A DNA stretch of 6,336 nucleotides from WGMK01 sp046047315 (GTDB taxonomy: Bacteria; Hydrogenedentota; Hydrogenedentia; Hydrogenedentales; JAEUWI01), in assembly GCA_046047315.1 (NCBI GenBank), contig JBJOID010000109.1, forward strand, positions 1-6,336. Reading direction: 5' to 3'. This document shows, piece after piece, positions 1 through 5,077 of the stretch. The first letter of the stretch is position 1. Each line of letters opens with the position of its first letter. Made by a program: the position numbers and the translations under genes. Below the pieces are notes generated by a model. The model ran no database searches, was not told the DNA's origin, and worked only from the letters and a program-made list of their open reading frames with translations.

Positions 1-925
1 CGGTCACGCCGGGGGTGTCGTCGATATAGATGGGCGCGCGGGTGAGGGTCTCGGCGGCACGTTGGAGCTTGGGGAATTCCGTGCGCGCGAGGAAACCGGT
101 GCGCAGTCGCGAACCATCCACCTGCCCTTCCATGCAAAGCAGGCGCTGCACCAGCGACTCCTTCGACATTTCGAGGCTGAAGATAAGCGTCTTCTTGTTG
201 TGGTGGATGGCGGCATAGGCCGCCATGTTGAGGCTGAAGGCTGTCTTGCCGACTGAAGGCCGGGCCGCCAGCACCACCATGTCCGAGGGCTGGAAACCGG
301 ACAGCATCTCATCGAGCTTGGTGTAGCCGCTGGGCACGCCGGTGATACCACCGCCGGTCTTCATCTGGTTCTCGATGCGCAGCAGCCCCGTGCCGACCAG
401 GTTGCCCACGGGATGCACGGGCGAGTGCTGCTTGCGCTCGGCCATGCGGAAGATTTCCGCCTCGGCGCGGTCCAGCATGTCCTCGGCGGGGGAGTCTTGC
501 GCGTAGGCTTCGCTTACCAGGCGCGTGCCCGTGGTGATGATGCTGCGCAACACGGCGCAATCCACCACGATGCGCGCGTAAACCTCGATGTTGGCGGAGG
601 TGGGCACCGCCCGCGTCAACTCGGCGATGTAAGCCGCGCCGCCGGCTGCCTCCAGCTTGCCCGATTGGGTTAGCTGATGCAGCAGGGTGACCGCGTCCAC
701 CGGCTGGTTTTGCGCGAAGAGCTGCACGATGGCGTCATAAAGATGCTGGTGAGGCTCGTGATAGAAGACGTCCTCGGCACGCTCGCGCAAAATTTCAACC
801 CCGGCGCCAACGGCGTCGGGGTTGAGCAGCATGGCCCCCAAAACCGAACGCTCGGCTTCAAGGTTCTGCGGGGGTGTCCGGTCGAACACCCCCCGTTCGG
901 TTTTCGACCGGGGGGCGACGGCCAT
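1..925 (-). CDS. dnaB: Replicative DNA helicase DnaB, N-terminal 308 residues (runs off the left edge)
   Basis: Hexameric helicase that unwinds DNA at the replication fork and recruits primase. I translated the minus strand from the ATG at 925; the frame is open to base 1 without a stop, giving 308 residues of an expected 450 or so. Residues 18-125 match the all-helical DnaB N-terminal domain (PPQNLEAERSVLGAML near the start). After a linker, the RecA-like domain begins with GVPSGYTKLDEMLSGF (197-211). The Walker A loop is ARPSVGKT (221-228), with Val where Met is more common. FSLEM (249-253) and PIYIDDTPG (298-306) are further DnaB motifs. Walker B and the arginine finger lie outside the window. 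No intein interrupts the P-loop. The start follows the rplI stop by 3 nt, and its GAGGA ribosome binding site (933-937) lies inside the end of rplI, so translational coupling is likely. Confidence 0.96.
   Translation of the reverse strand, partial: MAVAPRSKTERGVFDRTPPQNLEAERSVLGAMLLNPDAVGAGVEILRERAEDVFYHEPHQHLYDAIVQLFAQNQPVDAVTLLHQLTQSGKLEAAGGAAYIAELTRAVPTSANIEVYARIVVDCAVLRSIITTGTRLVSEAYAQDSPAEDMLDRAEAEIFRMAERKQHSPVHPVGNLVGTGLLRIENQMKTGGGITGVPSGYTKLDEMLSGFQPSDMVVLAARPSVGKTAFSLNMAAYAAIHHNKKTLIFSLEMSKESLVQRLLCMEGQVDGSRLRTGFLARTEFPKLQRAAETLTRAPIYIDDTPGVT
841..911. repeat. Nested inverted repeats in the 5' coding part of dnaB
   Basis: Three inverted repeats overlap within 71 bp. A 10-bp perfect pair lies at 841-850 and 894-903 (aaaccgaacg and its complement). 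A 9-bp pair lies at 878-886 and 903-911 (ccggtcgaa and ttcgaccgg). An 8-bp pair lies at 870-877 and 886-893 (gggggtgt and acaccccc) around an 8-nt loop. They share bases, so the hairpins they would form in the dnaB mRNA exclude one another. They encode residues 5-28, the poorly conserved leader of DnaB and the start of its first helix. A role in translation of dnaB is possible, but chance in GC-rich sequence cannot be excluded. Confidence 0.5.
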
Positions 926-928
926 CGG

Positions 929-1441
929 TTATTCCTCGTCCGGGTCGGCGTAGCCGCCCATCGATTCTTCCTCGACGGGGGTTTCGTCCTTGGGCTCCTC
1001 GATGGGGCTGACCCAGACCTTGATCTCCGGCTCGATGCCGGTGGCCAGACGGATGGCCACGCTGTAGATGCCCAGCGCCTTGATCGGCTCGGAGAGCTTG
1101 ATCTGGCGCTTCTCCACCACGTGCCCCATCTCGGCCAGATGCTCGGCAATGTGGGCCGAGGTCACCGAGCCGAAGAGCTTCTCGTTCTCGCCGGCGCGCA
1201 TCTTGATGGCCACGGTCACCTTGCCAAGATCATTCGCCACGACGGACAGGGCGGCGCGCCGCTTCTCGTCCTTGCGCTTGATGATGCGCAACTCGTGCTC
1301 GATCTGCTTGGCGCTGGCGGAATCCGCCGCCACGGCCAGACGCCGCGGGAACAGGAAATTGCGGGCGTACCCGGGGGCAACCTTGACGGTCTCGCCCATG
1401 TCGCCCAGGTTGTCCACGTCTTCACAAAGAATTACGTTCAT
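929..1441 (-). CDS. rplI: 50S ribosomal protein L9
   Basis: L9 binds domain V of 23S rRNA near the L1 stalk and helps keep the reading frame. The 170-residue product opens with MNVILCEDVDNLGDMGETVKV and contains the family signature GYARNFLFPRRLA (24-36). A long basic connecting helix follows (about 41-75), then the C-terminal domain with KLFGSVTS (88-95) and a final strand IEPEIKVWVSP. L9 is usually about 148 residues; here a tail of about 25 residues rich in Glu and Asp is added (147-170, ending DPDEE). The ATG at 1441 follows GAGGAG (1450-1455) by 8 nt. The stop TAA is 3 nt from the dnaB start. A small 5-bp, triloop hairpin (1481-1493) lies in the 54-nt gap upstream, too weak to call a terminator. 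Confidence 0.97.
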   Translation of the reverse strand: MNVILCEDVDNLGDMGETVKVAPGYARNFLFPRRLAVAADSASAKQIEHELRIIKRKDEKRRAALSVVANDLGKVTVAIKMRAGENEKLFGSVTSAHIAEHLAEMGHVVEKRQIKLSEPIKALGIYSVAIRLATGIEPEIKVWVSPIEEPKDETPVEEESMGGYADPDEE

Positions 1442-1495
1442 CGTTCTCGCTCCTCGAGAGCCGCCCAGTGCGCGCTCCCGCGGTTGTTAACCGGT

Positions 1496-2452
1496 TTACT
1501 CCGACTCGCGCTCGCGCGCGTTTCTCGCCGCCACGAGCCGGTCGATACGCTCGCGGAAACCGTACCAAGTGTCAAACAAACCCACGCCGCTGAGCATGGT
1601 GCCCAGCTGCGCCGCCATCAGCATGCCCATGCAGGCGGCCACCAGCACCGGGTGCCAGTGCAACGCCAGCAGCACATACGCCACAATCGACAGGCCGTTG
1701 AGCCAGTAGACGAAACTCAGCCCGAGGGCCGCGTTCCACGTGACGCTGCGCAGCAGTTCATTCGGCCAGCGGTAGTCGATCAGCCACAGTCCCGCGAGGG
1801 CTATGGCCAGCCAGACAAGCCACTCGGGCGGACGCATCCGCACGAAGGCCCCGCCGATGCGGGCGCCGCCCGGCTGCCGCAGCATCTGCTGGTAGACCCA
1901 GGTGAGCCCGGTGGCGAAGAGCAGCGCGCCTCCGAAAAAGGTGCCCAGAACCAGCGCATGCACATGGTCCTTCACCCACATCACCACCTCAATCATCTGG
2001 GCATTGCCCTCGCTGACCTCACGGCCCGCCTCAGCCTGCTGCCGCGCCAGCTCCTCGAACTCGTTGATCCGCGCCGTGAGAAAGATTTGACTCATCTCGA
2101 TGGCGTTCGACCAGTTGAGCAGCATGTTGCCCGCGCCCAGTCCGAAGAGCACCGCAGTCACCACGGCCACACAGGAGCCGAAGCTCCAGTGCCGCAGCGC
2201 CGCAGCGCCCAGGAAGAGGCCCAGGTCCGCGACGAGCACATAGGCCGCGGCGACCGCCGCCGACCCGGTGGCCGCATAGGCCGCGATGGCCGCCACCGCC
2301 ACCAGCGCCAGGCTGCGCGGATACTGTCCCGCCGCCCAATACCGCCCCACCGGCAGGGGGAACAGCAGCGCCGCCGGGACAAACAGCCCCGCGGAACTCA
2401 GCCCCGCCGCCAGAAAGAGCAGCACGGTGGAAAGGAACAGGAAAAGCAGCAT
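1496..2452 (-). CDS. Polytopic inner-membrane protein, YybS/DUF2232-like
   Basis: A 318-residue, very hydrophobic protein between rpsR and rplI. I count about nine or ten likely membrane helices: roughly 3-20, 21-37, 46-63, 66-86, 92-112, 163-186, 210-226, 237-264 (one or two helices) and 267-290. A hydrophilic, probably helical segment (113-160, with EFEELARQQAEAGREVSEGN) splits the membrane part. The last motif before the basic and acidic tail is GVGLFDTWYGFRERID (289-304). Size, topology, the NGLS segment (252-255) and the position beside rplI fit DUF2232, which includes B. subtilis YybS; its biochemical role is unknown. The start at 2452 is 24 nt after the rpsR stop and lacks a clear ribosome binding site, so coupling to rpsR is likely. 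I see no better in-frame start upstream. Confidence is high for a real gene, lower for the family. Confidence 0.82.
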   Translation of the reverse strand: MLLFLFLSTVLLFLAAGLSSAGLFVPAALLFPLPVGRYWAAGQYPRSLALVAVAAIAAYAATGSAAVAAAYVLVADLGLFLGAAALRHWSFGSCVAVVTAVLFGLGAGNMLLNWSNAIEMSQIFLTARINEFEELARQQAEAGREVSEGNAQMIEVVMWVKDHVHALVLGTFFGGALLFATGLTWVYQQMLRQPGGARIGGAFVRMRPPEWLVWLAIALAGLWLIDYRWPNELLRSVTWNAALGLSFVYWLNGLSIVAYVLLALHWHPVLVAACMGMLMAAQLGTMLSGVGLFDTWYGFRERIDRLVAARNARERESE

Positions 2453-2476
2453 GGCAGCGCATGGCCCGTGGGTTTA

Positions 2477-2752
2477 TCAATCCGCGGAATACGGCAACAG
2501 GGCGATCTGGCGGGCAAGCTTAATCGCGCGCGTGAGCATGCGCTGGTGCTTGGCCGACGCGCCCGTAATGCGCCGCGGAATGATCTTGCCCCGTTCGGTG
2601 ATGTAGTGCTTCAGCATCGCGACGTCCTTGTAGTCAATGAAAACTACCCGATCGACGGTCAGCCGGCATACCTTCTTGCGCAGTTTCTTGCGCTTCTTGC
2701 GCGCCTTCTTGGCGCGTATCTTTGATTTCGCCTTGGCGGAAACCCTTGCCAT
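2477..2752 (-). CDS. rpsR: 30S ribosomal protein S18
   Basis: S18 binds the 30S platform as a heterodimer with S6. The 91-residue product carries the conserved core VDRVVFIDYKDVAMLKHYITERGKIIPRRITGASAKHQRMLTRAIKLARQIALLPY (33-88, quoted in part for recognition: IDYKD, GKIIPRRITG, ARQIALLPY). The first 28 residues are an extended, almost purely basic arm (RAKKARKKRKKLRKK). S18 forms with zinc ligands usually read CxxC near this point; here only one Cys remains (CRLT, 29-32), so the zinc-free form is likely. The ATG at 2752 follows GAGG (2761-2764) by 8 nt. The stop TGA is immediately followed by an in-frame TAA, giving a double stop. Placement after ssb is the usual rpsF-ssb-rpsR order. Confidence 0.97.
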   Translation of the reverse strand: MARVSAKAKSKIRAKKARKKRKKLRKKVCRLTVDRVVFIDYKDVAMLKHYITERGKIIPRRITGASAKHQRMLTRAIKLARQIALLPYSAD

Positions 2753-2775
2753 TGCATCTTCCTCTTGTTGGATTT

Positions 2776-3285
2776 CTAGAAGGGGATATCGTCCTCGGGA
2801 ATGGGCTCGTCATCGTAGTCGCGGCTGGCCGCCGGAGCGGGCGCATTGCGGCTTCCGCCGCCCTGATAGCCCCCGCCGCTGCCGCCGCCCCCTTGGTGTC
2901 CGCCGCCTCCGCTGCCCCCGCCGGACTTATTGTCTTCCCAGTCCAGCGGGGTCACGCGCTCGGCGTTCACCTCGAGCTTGCTACGCTTCTGGCCGGTCTG
3001 GCGGTCTTCCCATTCCGAGGTGCGCAAGCGCCCCTCGACCAGCACCGGCCGGCCTTTCCCGAGTTTTTGTCCCACATACTCGGCTTGCGGTCCCCAGACA
3101 ACCACGTCGATAAACGTGGTTTCCTCCTGCCAGTCGCTTCCTTCCTTGAGCCGGTAACGGCGGCTGTTGGCCACCGATAAACGGCAGAAGGCGCGGTTGG
3201 CATTCGTATACTTCAACTCGGGATCGCGGGTGATCCTACCCGCGACGATCACCTTGTTGAGGTCGGGCATCCGGAGATCGCTCAT
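2776..3285 (-). CDS. ssb: Single-stranded DNA-binding protein
   Basis: SSB coats single-stranded DNA as a homotetramer and recruits repair and replication partners through its C-terminal tip. The 169-residue product has an OB fold at about 8-112: LNKVIVAGRITRDPELKYT, FCRLSVAN, the aromatic-rich TTFIDVVVWGPQAEYV (57-71) and GRPVLVEGRLRTSEWED. A glycine-rich linker (121-145) leads to the acidic tip ending EDDIPF (164-169), the standard partner-binding motif. The ATG at 3285 has CAGGAG (3293-3298) 7 nt upstream. A second in-frame Met (residue 6) could also start the protein, but the ribosome binding site favours the first. Genes rpsF and rpsR flank it at 33 and 23 nt, a common arrangement. I see no internal promoter. 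Confidence 0.97.
   Translation of the reverse strand: MSDLRMPDLNKVIVAGRITRDPELKYTNANRAFCRLSVANSRRYRLKEGSDWQEETTFIDVVVWGPQAEYVGQKLGKGRPVLVEGRLRTSEWEDRQTGQKRSKLEVNAERVTPLDWEDNKSGGGSGGGGHQGGGGSGGGYQGGGSRNAPAPAASRDYDDEPIPEDDIPF
2851..2925 (-). repeat. Glycine-rich low-complexity repeat in ssb
   Basis: These 75 bases encode residues 121-145 of SSB, built from GGG, GGGS and GGGG units separated by HQ and YQ (GGGGHQGGGGSGGGYQGGGS). The DNA is an imperfect tandem array of ccgccg-type units, a likely place for slippage and length variation. Flexible Gly-rich linkers are normal in SSB and influence how it binds DNA and clusters. Confidence 0.85.
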
Positions 3286-3318
3286 GCTAACGCTCCTGAA
3301 ATTGCGTCCGTCGTGACC

Positions 3319-3732
3319 TTAGTCGTCGTAACGGCCGCGGCGCGGCGGACGATCATCCTCGTCGTCGTCGCCATCCTCGTTGTTGGCCGCGGAGCGGGCC
3401 AGCTCTACATCGCGCTTCTGCTGCTCAAGCTCGAGCTTCAGCGTGCGTTCGTCGAAGTGGACCACAAGATGCCGGAAGATTTGCTCGCTCAGGCGGAAAT
3501 GAAGTTCAAGCTTGGCTATGAATTCCTGGTCCGCGTCGAACCGCAGCAGCACAAAGCAGCCTTCCGTGAACTTCTTCACGGTATAGGCCAGTCTGCGTCT
3601 GCCCCAGATCTCCGAGCGCACGATAACGCCACCATTCTCGGTGACGAGGTCTTCGACCCCCTTGGCTATCGTCTGGATGCCAGCATCATCCGCTTCCGGA
3701 GTGATGATGTACAGCGCTTCGTAAGTCCTCAA
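3319..3732 (-). CDS. rpsF: 30S ribosomal protein S6
   Basis: S6 pairs with S18 on the 30S platform. The 137-residue product starts (M)RTYEALYIITPEAD and includes EIWGRRRLAYTVKKFTEGCFVLLRFDA (41-67), both hallmarks of S6, then LSEQIFRHLVVHFDE. The start is TTG at 3730-3732: no ATG or GTG lies in frame nearby, the encoded N-terminus begins exactly at the family's usual position, and a near-complete ribosome binding site lies 9 nt upstream. The body ends around residue 110. A charged tail follows, NNEDGDDDEDDRPPRRGRYDD (117-137), so the protein carries its own acidic tail; E. coli S6 instead receives added Glu residues from RimK. This is the first gene of the operon and likely its regulatory point. 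Confidence 0.97.
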   Translation of the reverse strand: MRTYEALYIITPEADDAGIQTIAKGVEDLVTENGGVIVRSEIWGRRRLAYTVKKFTEGCFVLLRFDADQEFIAKLELHFRLSEQIFRHLVVHFDERTLKLELEQQKRDVELARSAANNEDGDDDEDDRPPRRGRYDD

Positions 3733-3737
3733 AATAT

Positions 3738-3750
3738 CTCACCTCCTTTT
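3738..3750 (-). promoter_or_regulatory. Near-complete Shine-Dalgarno sequence of rpsF
   Basis: The minus strand reads AAAAGGAGGTGAG here. Eleven consecutive bases (AAAGGAGGTGA) match the complement of the conserved 3' end of bacterial 16S rRNA. The GGAGG core is 9 nt from the TTG start. It decides the start of rpsF and may compensate for the weak start codon. Confidence 0.9.
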
Positions 3751-3761
3751 CATAGTGAATC

Positions 3762-3784
3762 TGCGCGCCGGACCTGGGCGCGCA
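3762..3784 (-). promoter_or_regulatory. GC-rich hairpin in the rpsF leader, candidate autoregulatory element
   Basis: In the mRNA sense this reads UGCGCGCC, loop CAGGUCC, GGCGCGCA: an 8-bp perfect stem with a 7-nt loop. It falls between the predicted transcription start (about 3789) and the ribosome binding site, ending 11 nt before that site. Leaders of rpsF in many bacteria carry an RNA structure bound by the S6:S18 complex that features a CCG triplet; here CCG occurs at the junction of loop and stem. Similarity to that motif is suggestive only. It has no U-tract, so a terminator is unlikely. Confidence 0.5.
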
Positions 3785-3795
3785 CAGAGTCGCGA

Positions 3796-3825
3796 ATAAT
3801 AACATCCGTTCGGATCACATAGCAA
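3796..3825 (-). promoter_or_regulatory. Candidate sigma70-type promoter of the rpsF-dnaB operon
   Basis: On the minus strand the -35 candidate is TTGCTA (3825-3820) and the -10 candidate is TATTAT (3801-3796), with an 18-bp spacer. Transcription would start near 3789 and give a leader of about 56 nt. The spacer contains an inverted repeat, atccg-tt-cggat (3804-3815). This is the best promoter match I see between the upstream gene and rpsF, but it was found by eye. Confidence 0.5.
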
Positions 3826-3831
3826 TCTTGC

Positions 3832-3845
3832 GATTGGTACCAATC
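3832..3845. promoter_or_regulatory. 14-bp perfect palindrome upstream of the rpsF promoter, possible operator
   Basis: The sequence gattggtaccaatc equals its own reverse complement. It lies 6 bp upstream of the candidate -35 box. A third copy of the half-site (caatc, 3823-3827) overlaps the -35 box itself and pairs with gattg of the palindrome around ttgc. The spacing suits a transcription factor site, but no regulator can be named. Confidence 0.4.
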
Positions 3846-3990
3846 ATGAGCGGATCTCCCTACTTTGCCGAGAGAATCGGGGGAGCAAAACAGGGGTGTG
3901 CACATCAGCATATTTAGAGTATTTAAGCTTATTAATATTTTATCAGCCTGTCTGATTCCCTAGACACAGAGTCCCTTGTCGCGTCTTGCC
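3846..3990. other. AT-rich intergenic stretch
   Basis: No coding region or RNA gene is visible. The segment 3901-3960 is about one third G+C, including a run of ten A/T bases (attaatattt, 3931-3940), in sharp contrast to the GC-rich operon next to it. A 5-bp hairpin (atcag-cctgt-ctgat, 3942-3956) sits beside it; on the minus strand the bases that follow are AAAATATT, which do not form a good U-tract, so I do not call a terminator for the upstream minus-strand gene. The stretch could hold upstream promoter elements for rpsF. Confidence 0.5.
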
Positions 3991-4566
3991 TTAGCGGGCT
4001 GTATATGAATGGGGGGATATTTCCCAGGCAGCCCATAGCGCGACACCCAGATAAGCAAGGGTGAGCCAGATAGCAATGCGGCGTGAAGATGCGTAGAGGA
4101 AGACGAGCGGGTTGATAACCAGTAGGATGTTTAGAGCGGCTGGATACTCGAAAGGGGGGGCATCGAAGAGATACCAGTTGACGATGATGGCCTGGCCAAA
4201 ATAGGCAGAGAGAAAAAGTAGGGCCCACTTGCCGTCACGCTGGAACGTATCCGCCAGCGTCCTGCCGTGGATGATGTCCGTAGCGGGCAGGACCAGGGCG
4301 GCCGAGACATAGAGCAAGAGCGTCATACTGAGCAGCAGGAAGAATTCGGTCAGGGTCCATGTTGATAGATGGGAAGGCAGTTCGATGATGGCCCACCAGA
4401 ACTGAATCTGCCATAGGAAGATGCAGGCTGCCCAGACCAGGGGAATCCAATCAATGCTTGCCTGCGTTCTCGATCGGAATACCGAGACGAAAGCAGAAAG
4501 GATTCGGGCCACACCCAGTCCGATTACGAGCCCCAAAGTGACAGAGATGCTGTGGAACGGGTTCAT
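3991..4566 (-). CDS. Unrecognised six-helix membrane protein
   Basis: I do not recognise the family. The 191-residue product has six likely membrane helices, at about 7-28, 39-62, 70-94, 115-134, 143-160 and 164-184. Notable segments are VTLGLVIGLGVARILSAF (9-26), the Trp- and aromatic-rich IFLWQIQFWWAIIEL (49-63) and a polar loop IIHGRTLADTFQRDGK (98-113) between helices 3 and 4. There is no signal peptide distinct from helix 1 and no soluble domain. I chose the ATG at 4566 because hydrophobic sequence begins there and AGGAG (4578-4582) lies 11 nt upstream; an in-frame ATG at 4638 would add 24 polar residues and would overlap the divergent promoter region. Sampled G+C is about 55%, clearly below the flanking genes, which may point to acquisition. 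It is in the same direction as rpsF but 258 nt away. Confidence 0.75.
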   Translation of the reverse strand: MNPFHSISVTLGLVIGLGVARILSAFVSVFRSRTQASIDWIPLVWAACIFLWQIQFWWAIIELPSHLSTWTLTEFFLLLSMTLLLYVSAALVLPATDIIHGRTLADTFQRDGKWALLFLSAYFGQAIIVNWYLFDAPPFEYPAALNILLVINPLVFLYASSRRIAIWLTLAYLGVALWAAWEISPHSYTAR

Positions 4567-4683
4567 TTGAGGACACTCTCCTTCCTGCGCAATTCTACCC
4601 GAGTGACTCGCGCCGCCGGATCGGCGTAACGTAGCCACGCTTTATATACCATTGCTTCGGCTTGGCCACCAGAGGAAATCACG
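4567..4683. promoter_or_regulatory. Divergent promoter region between the membrane protein and the chelatase
   Basis: Start codons diverge from this 117-bp gap. A TATA-like core (tttatata, 4641-4648) could act as a -10 element in either direction: TATATA on the plus strand about 36 nt before the chelatase ATG, and TGGTATATA, an extended -10 form, on the minus strand. Neither has a good -35. A second minus-strand -10 candidate is TAGAAT (4597-4592). An odd-length palindrome, cgagt-g-actcg (4600-4610), lies just upstream of that box and could be an operator. The chelatase ribosome binding site is AGAGGA (4671-4676), 7 nt from its ATG. Confidence 0.35.
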
Positions 4684-5067
4684 ATGCAGCGTATTGAGTC
4701 GACGACAGGGGTAATTATCGTGGACCATGGTTCCCGCCGGCCCGAGGCGAACGACATGATCCATACCGTAGCCGACTGCTTCCGGGAGCACTCGGGCGCC
4801 CGCATCGTTGAAGGGGCGCACATGGAGCTGGCTGAGCCGGGCATCGCCGAGGCCTTTAACCGCTGCGTGGCCCAAGGGGCTCGGCACGTCGTCATCGCCC
4901 TGTTCTTCCTGTCGCCCGGCCGTCACAGCCGGGAAGACATTCCTGCCCTGGCCGCCGAAGCCGCCGCGCCCCACCCCGGTGTCACTTGGTCGGTGACGGA
5001 ACCGCTGGGTGTGGATGCCCGCATTGCGGACGTGATGCTGGATAGAGTGCTGACGAGCACCAACTAA
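4684..5067 (+). CDS. cbiX: Short-form sirohydrochlorin ferro/cobaltochelatase (CbiX/SirB family)
   Basis: Class II chelatase that inserts Co2+ or Fe2+ into sirohydrochlorin, leading to cobalamin or siroheme. The 127-residue product is one CbiX domain; the short form works as a homodimer, whereas long bacterial forms are two fused domains of about 260 residues. Visible motifs are VDHGSRRPEAN (13-23) with the metal-binding His15, EGAHMELAEPGIAEAF (43-58), ALFFLSPGRHSREDIP (72-87) with the second conserved His81, and a C-terminal VTEPLGVDARIADVMLDRV. Start ATG at 4684 has a good ribosome binding site. Its stop is 10 nt from the metF stop (convergent), with no terminator visible. Metal specificity cannot be read from the sequence; closeness to metF and cobalamin-dependent metH favours a corrinoid role, but this is inference. 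Confidence 0.88.
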   Translation: MQRIESTTGVIIVDHGSRRPEANDMIHTVADCFREHSGARIVEGAHMELAEPGIAEAFNRCVAQGARHVVIALFFLSPGRHSREDIPALAAEAAAPHPGVTWSVTEPLGVDARIADVMLDRVLTSTN

Positions 5068-5077
5068 TCTGTATCAA

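Noticed and set aside
677..2725. A 682-codon open frame on the plus strand across dnaB, rplI, the membrane protein and rpsR
   Set aside because: It is antisense to four genes whose minus-strand products are clearly recognisable. Its translation is rich in His, Arg, Gly and Gln with no family motif, as expected from a shadow frame in GC-rich DNA.
3942..3956. Possible terminator hairpin downstream of the membrane protein gene
   Set aside because: The stem is only 5 bp, not GC-rich, and no proper U-tract follows on the minus strand.
4567..4638. A 24-residue N-terminal extension of the membrane protein from an ATG at 4638
   Set aside because: The extra residues are polar and unlike the rest, the ATG lies beside the TATA-like core, and a better placed ribosome binding site precedes the ATG at 4566.
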